64,000 bases of DNA from Pseudomonas batumici (GTDB lineage Bacteria; Pseudomonadota; Gammaproteobacteria; Pseudomonadales; Pseudomonadaceae): positions 1 to 64,000 of the forward strand of contig NZ_JXDG01000014.1 in NCBI RefSeq assembly GCF_000820515.1. Direction: 5' to 3'. A program made the position numbers and the translations under genes. Under the pieces are notes generated by a model. The model was given only the letters and a program-made list of their open reading frames with translations, had not been told where the DNA came from and made no database searches. Below, piece after piece: positions 59,701 through 64,000 of this stretch (position 1 is its first letter; every line of letters starts with the position of its first letter).

Positions 59701-59936
59701 TCGATATAACGCAGGTTGTCGATACCGTTGAGCTGCTGCTCGATCACCTGGACCACGGTGTCCTGCACGGTCTGCGCCGAAGCGCCCGGGTAGGTCACGG
59801 CAATCGCGATGGCCGGCGGGGCAATGGCCGGGTACTGGTTGATCGGCAACTTGAGGATCGATAGAGCCCCGACCAACATGATCACCAGGGCGATTACCCA
59901 GGCGAAGATTGGCCGGTCGATAAAGAATTTCGACAT
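56784..59936 (-). CDS. ttgB: RND efflux pump TtgB/MexB
   Basis: 1050-residue HAE1-family RND transporter with 12 helices. Helix 4 carries the paired aspartates ([18 protein letters not shown]) of the proton relay. [41 protein letters not shown] is the classical start. Highly similar in layout to P. putida TtgB, P. fluorescens EmhB and P. aeruginosa MexB. Confidence 0.96.
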   Translation of the reverse strand: MSKFFIDRPIFAWVIALVIMLVGALSILKLPINQYPAIAPPAIAIAVTYPGASAQTVQDTVVQVIEQQLNGIDNLRYIESSSNSDGSMTITATFNQGTSPDTAQVQVQNKLNLATPLLPQEVQQQGIRVTKSVKNYLMVIGVVSTDGSMNRDDLANYIVSNMQDPISRTAGVGDFQVFGAQYAMRIWLDPAKLNNFKLTPVDVKTAIAAQNVQVASGQLGGLPAMPGQQLNATIIGKTRLQTAEQFKAILLKVNQDGSQVRLGDVADVALGGENYSVNAQFNGKPASGLAVKLAAGANALDTAKALRKTISTLEPFFPPGMQVVYPYDTTPVVTESIKGVVETLVEAIVLVFLVMFLFLQNFRATIITTMTVPVVLLGTFGILAAAGFSINTLTMFGMVLAIGLLVDDAIVVVENVERVMSEEGLSPKEATKRSMGQIQGALVGIALVLSAVLLPMAFFAGSTGVIYRQFSITIVSAMALSVMVALIFTPALCATMLKPIAKGDHGTAKRGFFGWFNRNFDRSVRGYERTVGSILRHKAPYLLVYVIIFAGMIWLFTRIPTSFLPEEDQGVLFAQVQTPAGSSAERTQAVLDEMREYLLTQETDTVASVFTVRGFNFAGNGQSSGLGFIMLKPWHERSSQNTVFSLAARAQQHFFSFRDAMVFAFAPPAVLELGNAIGFDVYLQDQAGIGHDKLMAARNQFLGMAAQSKVLAQVRPNGLNDEPQYQLSIDDERASALGLSLADINSSLSIALGANYVNDFIDRGRVKKVFVQGMPSSRMSPEDLQKWYVRNKAGVMVPFSAFAKGEWVYGSPKLSRFNGVAAMEILGAPAPGYSTGQALAEVEAIAAKLPAGVGISWTGLSYEEKLSGSQAPALFALSLLMVFLCLAALYESWSIPIAVVLVVPLGIIGALLATTFRGLSNDVYFQVGLLTTIGLAAKNAILIVEFAKELHEQGRSLVDAAIEACRMRLRPIIMTSLAFILGVVPLAISTGAGSGSQHAIGTGVIGGMITATILAIFWVPLFFVSVSSIGGEKKHQQSDTTETLSNEAAQ

Positions 59937-59939
59937 GGT

Positions 59940-61100
59940 TTACTCCCCTTTGCTGCCTGCGGCTTTAGCGGTTGCCGGGGCAGGGGTCGGGTTGGCTGCC
60001 TTCACATTGGTGGCTTCGCTGGCCCTGACTTCAACACCAGGACGCACGAACTGGAGACCTTCGGTGATCACCCGATCACCGGCTTTCAGGCCGTCTTCGA
60101 TCAGCCATTGGCTACCGACGGTACGGCTGGCCTTGAGCTGACGCATCTCGACCTTGTTGTCCGGGCCGACGACCATCGCGATCGGGGTGCCTTTCAGGTC
60201 GCGGGTCACGCCTTGTTGCGGGGCGAGAATCGCCGCGCTGTTCACCCCGGCCTGCAACTGGGCATGCACGAACATGCCGGGCAGCAGGGTGTGGTCGGGG
60301 TTCGGGAACACCGCGCGCAGGGTCACGGAGCCGGTGGTTTCATCCACGGTGACTTCCGAGAACTCCAGCTTGCCGTCCAGTTTGTACTGGCTGCCGTCTT
60401 CCAGGGTCAGCTTGACCGACGCCGCATTGTCGCCGGCTTTCTGCAGGCGGCCGCTTTCCAGCTCGCGACGCAGTTCCAGCAGATTGGCGGTGGACTGCGT
60501 CACGTCGACGTAGATCGGGTCGAGTTGCGAGATCGTCGCCATGGCATCGGTCTGGCCGCTGCTGACCAGCGCGCCTTCGGTCACCGAAGAGCGGCCGATA
60601 CGCCCGGACAACGGTGCGTACACCTTGGTGTAGCGCACGTTGATCTGGGCGCTTTGCAGGGCGGCTTCCGATTGCAGGCGGTTGGCGACGGCGGTGTCGT
60701 ATTCCTGGCGGCTGACGGCCTGTTCGCTCACCAACTGCTTGTAGCGATCGGAAATCGACTTGGTCGATTGCAGGTTCGCTTCGGCGCTTTTCAAGGTCGC
60801 TTCATAGACCGACGGGTCGATCTGATACAGCTGCTGGCCGGCTTTGACATCGCCGCCTTCCTTGAACAGACGCTTGAGAATGATGCCATTGACCTGCGGA
60901 CGGACTTCCGCGATGCGGTACGCCGTGGTTCGACCGGGCAGGTCGGAGGTCAGGGTGAAGGCCTGGGTTTGCAGGGTAACGACGCCGACCTGAGGTGGAG
61001 GAGGCGCTGGCGGGGCAGCCTTTTCCTCTTTGCATCCGCTGAGCAGCGATGCCAGGGCGACGGCGGTGACCAGAGCGGTAACAGCTGGCTTGAGTTGCAT
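59940..61100 (-). CDS. ttgA: Efflux periplasmic adaptor TtgA/MexA
   Basis: 386-residue membrane fusion protein: lipoprotein signal VTALVTAVALASLLSGC, lipoyl half-motifs (LKRLFKEGGDVKAGQQLYQIDPSVYEATL; YTKVYAPLSGRIGRSSVTEGALVSSGQ), helical hairpin between, and beta-barrel end. The ATG at 61100 follows GAGGATCTTC; the earlier in-frame ATG at 61136 would spoil the signal peptide. First gene of the ttgABC operon. Confidence 0.95.
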   Translation of the reverse strand: MQLKPAVTALVTAVALASLLSGCKEEKAAPPAPPPPQVGVVTLQTQAFTLTSDLPGRTTAYRIAEVRPQVNGIILKRLFKEGGDVKAGQQLYQIDPSVYEATLKSAEANLQSTKSISDRYKQLVSEQAVSRQEYDTAVANRLQSEAALQSAQINVRYTKVYAPLSGRIGRSSVTEGALVSSGQTDAMATISQLDPIYVDVTQSTANLLELRRELESGRLQKAGDNAASVKLTLEDGSQYKLDGKLEFSEVTVDETTGSVTLRAVFPNPDHTLLPGMFVHAQLQAGVNSAAILAPQQGVTRDLKGTPIAMVVGPDNKVEMRQLKASRTVGSQWLIEDGLKAGDRVITEGLQFVRPGVEVRASEATNVKAANPTPAPATAKAAGSKGE

Positions 61101-61188
61101 GAAGATCCTCGGGTCAGGCGCGCACGATGCGCACAAGAAAAGTGGAAGGGTACGAAAGGTGATCCGACTGGATAAATAGGTTGCTAAT

Positions 61189-61221
61189 GAATATACTTAC
61201 ATTCATGGTTGTTTGTAAATA
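61189..61221. promoter_or_regulatory. TtgR operator
   Basis: The 33 bases contain, on the minus strand, TATTTACAAACAACCATGAA followed by TGTAAGTATATTC, which is essentially the operator TtgR protects in P. putida between ttgABC and ttgR. The site lies about 90 bases upstream of ttgA and 134 upstream of ttgR, in the shared control region. Confidence 0.88.
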
Positions 61222-61354
61222 CTTGCGCTTTGCGCAGAAATCGTTACAAAGCATGTAATTCAGCCCGGGAAACGGCACGACAATCGCCACCCGTTATTAA
61301 GCTCTGATTAAGCCCGGCGTTCGTTCGAGGCCCCCTGATTGAGGTTTTACTGCC

Positions 61355-61987
61355 ATGGCCCGTCGCACCAAAGAGGAAGCTCAGGAGACCCGGAGACAGA
61401 TACTCGAAGCGGCCGAAAAAGCCTTCTATGAGCGTGGTGTGGCGCGCACGACCCTGGGCGATATCGCGACCCTGGCGGGCGTGACCCGCGGTGCCATTTA
61501 TTGGCATTTCAGCAACAAGGCCGAGTTGGTGCAGGCGATGCTCGACAGCCTCCACGAACCGCTCGATGAGTTGGCCCGGGCGAGCGAGAGCGAGGACGAG
61601 CCCGACCCGCTGGGCTGCATGCGCACGTTGCTGATTCACGTGTTTCGTCAGGTCGCGCTGGACCCCCAGACTCGGCGCATCAACGAGATTCTGTTTCATA
61701 AGTGCGAGTTCACCGATGAAATGTGTGACCTGCGACGTCAGCGCCAGGCCGCCAGTGTGGACTGCAATGTGAAGATCGGCTTGACCCTGCGCAATGCCGT
61801 TGCCCGTGGGCAATTGCCGGGAGATCTCGACCCTGCCCGCGCCGCCATCGCCATACACGCTTATATCCATGGGATCATTGCTCAATGGCTGCTGGTCTCC
61901 GACAGCTTTGAACTGCAGGCGGAAGCGGAACGTCTGGTCGACACCGGGCTGGACATGCTGCGCTTGAGCCCTGGCCTGCGCAATTAA
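61355..61987 (+). CDS. ttgR: TetR-family repressor TtgR/EmhR
   Basis: 210-residue repressor, the same length as P. putida TtgR. N-terminal helix-turn-helix [34 protein letters not shown] and C-terminal TtgR/AcrR-type ligand domain. Divergent from ttgABC with the recognisable operator between, so drug-induced release of both promoters is expected. Confidence 0.94.
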   Translation: MARRTKEEAQETRRQILEAAEKAFYERGVARTTLGDIATLAGVTRGAIYWHFSNKAELVQAMLDSLHEPLDELARASESEDEPDPLGCMRTLLIHVFRQVALDPQTRRINEILFHKCEFTDEMCDLRRQRQAASVDCNVKIGLTLRNAVARGQLPGDLDPARAAIAIHAYIHGIIAQWLLVSDSFELQAEAERLVDTGLDMLRLSPGLRN

Positions 61988-62146
61988 GTCAAAATGCGCA
62001 ATTGATTCTAGTTGTATCAACGCCGGACGCGAGTAGAGTTGACGCGCCGTATCGGTGGACAGCAGCGGACCATTATCTACCCGACCGCTCTATCTTGGTA
62101 GTTAGTAAGCTACGTATTTTGTAGCGAATGTGTTGCGAGTCTGTGA

Positions 62147-63031
62147 ATGAGTGTGCCTGATTTGTTGCACAAGGGGGCTGAGCAGCCGCTCAAGGGTATT
62201 GCCCTGATCGGTCTGGCGGTGCTGGTATTCGCCAGTCATGATGCCTTGTCCAAGTACCTCTCCGGGTTCTATCCCATCGTCATGGTGGTCTGGGCCCGCT
62301 ACATGGTGCACACCTTGCTGATGCTGGTGATCTTCGTACCGCGCAGCGGTTTCTCCGCCGTGGTGCGGACCCGGCGGCCAGGCCTGCAGTTGTTGCGGGC
62401 ATTGTGCCTGATCGGTACCAGTCTGTTTTTCACCACGGGACTGCGTTACATCCCCTTGGCCGAGGCCACGTCGGTCAACTTTCTCGCGCCCTTGCTGGTG
62501 ACCGCCTTGTCCGTGCCGCTGCTGGGTGAACGGGTCAGCCGGGGTCAGTGGGCGGCGGTGATCACCGGTTTTGTCGGCGTGCTGATCGTGGTGCGCCCCG
62601 GCGGTGCCCTGTTCACCCCGGCGATTGCCCTGCCACTGTGTTCGGCCCTGTGCTTTGGCTTCTATCAGTTGCTGACACGGATGCTCAGTGACATCGACAG
62701 CCCGACTACCAGCAACTTTCTCACGGGGATTTTCAACAGCCTGATCATGACGGCCTTGCTGCCGTTTTTCTGGAGTACCCCCACCTGGGGGCATGGGCTG
62801 TTCATGCTCGGCCTGGGAACCTGCGGCATGCTCGGGCACCTGTTCCTGACCCAGGCGTTCCGGCACGCGGCGCCGGCGATGCTGGCGCCGTTCAGTTACG
62901 GGCAGATTCTCTTTGCGGGGATGTACGGCTACCTGATCTTCGATCACACGCCGGATGCATTCGGCGTGGCGGGCATCGGGGTGATCTGCCTCAGTGGGCT
63001 GGCGGTGGCTTGGGGCCAGCGCAAGCGCTGA
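62147..63031 (+). CDS. EamA/DMT-family transporter
   Basis: 294-residue carrier with ten predicted helices in two EamA repeats (GIALIGLAVLVFASHDALSKYL...; LCSALCFGFYQLLTRMLSD...). The substrate is unknown; relatives export amino acids or metabolites. Not obviously linked to ttgR, 160 bases upstream. Confidence 0.88.
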   Translation: MSVPDLLHKGAEQPLKGIALIGLAVLVFASHDALSKYLSGFYPIVMVVWARYMVHTLLMLVIFVPRSGFSAVVRTRRPGLQLLRALCLIGTSLFFTTGLRYIPLAEATSVNFLAPLLVTALSVPLLGERVSRGQWAAVITGFVGVLIVVRPGGALFTPAIALPLCSALCFGFYQLLTRMLSDIDSPTTSNFLTGIFNSLIMTALLPFFWSTPTWGHGLFMLGLGTCGMLGHLFLTQAFRHAAPAMLAPFSYGQILFAGMYGYLIFDHTPDAFGVAGIGVICLSGLAVAWGQRKR

Positions 63032-63046
63032 GCCCCTGTTCCAACC

Positions 63047-63565
63047 TCAACTCATGCTGAACTTGACGTTGTAGCTGTACGGCGGCGCCTTCAGGGTTTT
63101 ACTCAGGCGGGCCTTGCAGGAGGCCTGGCGTTCACCGATGGACTCGGCTTTCCTGATCCAGATGGGCAGGTAGTTGGGGCGTTGCGTGTGGGCAAAGCGT
63201 TCCAGCAGCGTATGTTGGGCGACGAATCGACACTTGCGCGGCCCGGCACCATAGATGAACCAGGCCCTGGGGCCGTCCAGGATGAGTTCACGACGCTCGC
63301 CGCTGGCGATATTGAAACTCGACGGCGATGCGCCGCCCAGGTCGAGGCCGGTACCCAGGAGTTCGAGGGGGTCGGGGGAGTCGTTGCTGATCTCGATGGA
63401 CGTCACGATTTTGGACGCCCCGGGTTTTGACGGGCCGGGTGTTGCCGCATCGGCTCCGACCGTGTCGACGGCAGGGGTGCTGGAGGCGAAGGCGGCCAGC
63501 GAAATCAGGGCGGAGATCACCGCGCAGAACAGGGCGAGGCTGACGGACTGCAAGAGGGGAGTCAT
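63047..63565 (-). CDS. Exported protein of unknown function
   Basis: 172-residue protein with a signal peptide (LALFCAVISALISLAAFASS) and a mature beta-rich domain (SIEISNDSPDPLELLGTGLDLGGASPSSFNI...RAWFIYGAGPRKCRF). Two cysteines (RKCRF and ASCKARL). The ATG at 63565 has AAGGAATTAAG upstream. I recognise no family. Confidence 0.65.
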   Translation of the reverse strand: MTPLLQSVSLALFCAVISALISLAAFASSTPAVDTVGADAATPGPSKPGASKIVTSIEISNDSPDPLELLGTGLDLGGASPSSFNIASGERRELILDGPRAWFIYGAGPRKCRFVAQHTLLERFAHTQRPNYLPIWIRKAESIGERQASCKARLSKTLKAPPYSYNVKFSMS

Positions 63566-63771
63566 CTTAATTCCTTTTAATGAGGTCTTTGAGGCAGCGT
63601 CATCCCATGACGCTGCGCGCTGGGCCGATTCAGGCCGGGCGCTGGGTAAGTATGGGGTTTGCTACCGAAAATACCCGGGGTAAAGGGCGGCGCCGCGTGT
63701 AGGTTTCCTCTGATATGGAGGTGGGCCGATGCAACGGGGGGTTGAGTGCGATGGCTTTTACCGTGTCCATG

Positions 63772-63805
63772 AAAAAGCCCCGGTGCTTGCGGACCGGGGC
63801 TTTCT
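63772..63805. terminator. Terminator downstream of the OYE gene
   Basis: AAAGCCCCGGT / ACCGGGGCTTT stem (63774-63784, 63793-63803) with A- and T-runs outside; about 25 bases past the stop of the minus-strand gene. Confidence 0.88.
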
Positions 63806-63830
63806 TGTTCCTGTCTTTATAGACCGGAGC

Positions 63831-64000
63831 TTACAGCGTCGGGTAGTCGATGTAGCCGACCGGACCTTTGCCGTAGAAGGTTTCCGGGTGTGCCTGGTTC
63901 AACGGCGCATCGGCCTGCAGGCGGGCCGGCAGGTCCGGGTTGGCGATGAACGGCACGCCGAAGGCCACCGCGTCGGCCTTGCCGCTGGACAGCCAGGCAT
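63831..64000 (-). CDS. Old Yellow Enzyme-type alkene reductase, 3' end only
   Basis: The last 56 codons of a gene that starts beyond the window. The translated end contains [20 protein letters not shown] and [16 protein letters not shown], the C-terminal pattern of NemA/XenB-type FMN reductases of activated alkenes and nitro compounds. Confidence 0.85.
   Translation of the reverse strand, partial: AWLSSGKADAVAFGVPFIANPDLPARLQADAPLNQAHPETFYGKGPVGYIDYPTL

Overview
The window is a GC-rich stretch of a Pseudomonas chromosome, most likely from the P. fluorescens group. Four things point there: gene content and local gene order resemble those I know from Pseudomonas genomes (tyrS / M23 peptidase / anmK / erpA / argC / hemJ; cinA-recA-recX; erdR-dgkA; finR/fpr); the efflux operon is of the TtgABC/EmhABC/MexAB-OprM type with a TtgR-like repressor; the bra/liv branched-chain amino acid uptake operon is present; and many intergenic gaps carry REP palindromes built on TGTAGGAGC(C/T)GGCTTGC. 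Almost everything is ordinary, intact chromosomal sequence with tight operons. I see no prophage, plasmid genes, CRISPR array, tRNA or rRNA.

Layout. 1-9.5 kb: tRNA charging (tyrS), cell-wall turnover and recycling (M23 peptidase, anmK), Fe-S insertion (erpA), arginine synthesis (argC), heme synthesis (hemJ), a nitronate monooxygenase, a DUF805 membrane protein, an SDR and a HIT protein. 9.66-10.88 kb: a complete IS110-family element inserted in the right arm of a REP hairpin. 10.9-16.9 kb: the SOS-linked pncC(cinA)-recA-recX block, a LOG-family enzyme, a small secreted protein, the tRNA modifier TapT (DTW), the regulator ErdR and DgkA. 16.9-23.7 kb: finR/fpr, trmO, a flavoprotein, a lipoprotein, an SDR and a LysR regulator. 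23.9-26.4 kb: a four-gene bufferin-type RiPP operon (BufA precursor, MNIO enzyme BufB, partner BufC, DoxX). 26.6-31.6 kb: livKHMGF. 32-35.4 kb: DUF2288, a large tubulin/FtsZ-like protein and a YkgJ protein. 35.6-43.2 kb: an MFS carrier, rapA, a small acidic/Gln-rich protein and a LysR-RidA-class V aminotransferase cluster. 43.3-45.8 kb: small proteins and the phosphate transporter Pit. 46.2-55 kb: the beta-ketoadipate regulon (pcaR, pcaIJ, pcaF, pcaT, pcaD, an OprD-type porin) with PcaR-like operators at three promoters. 55.3-62 kb: ttgABC and divergent ttgR. 62-64 kb: an EamA exporter, an unknown exported protein and the 3' end of an Old Yellow Enzyme gene.

The most interesting feature is the IS110 element. 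Removing 9659-10882 restores a clean REP hairpin with a CT core at the cut. The 235-base leader upstream of the recombinase gene contains a 9-base copy of the left target flank (9730-9738) and a 9-base copy of the element's own right end (9803-9811), both ending in the CT core. Those are the two left-hand guides expected of a bridge RNA. Other points for a second look: the chromosomal tubulin-like protein, the bufferin operon, a candidate small RNA facing away from pcaR, and a pca cluster lacking pcaB and pcaC between its usual neighbours.
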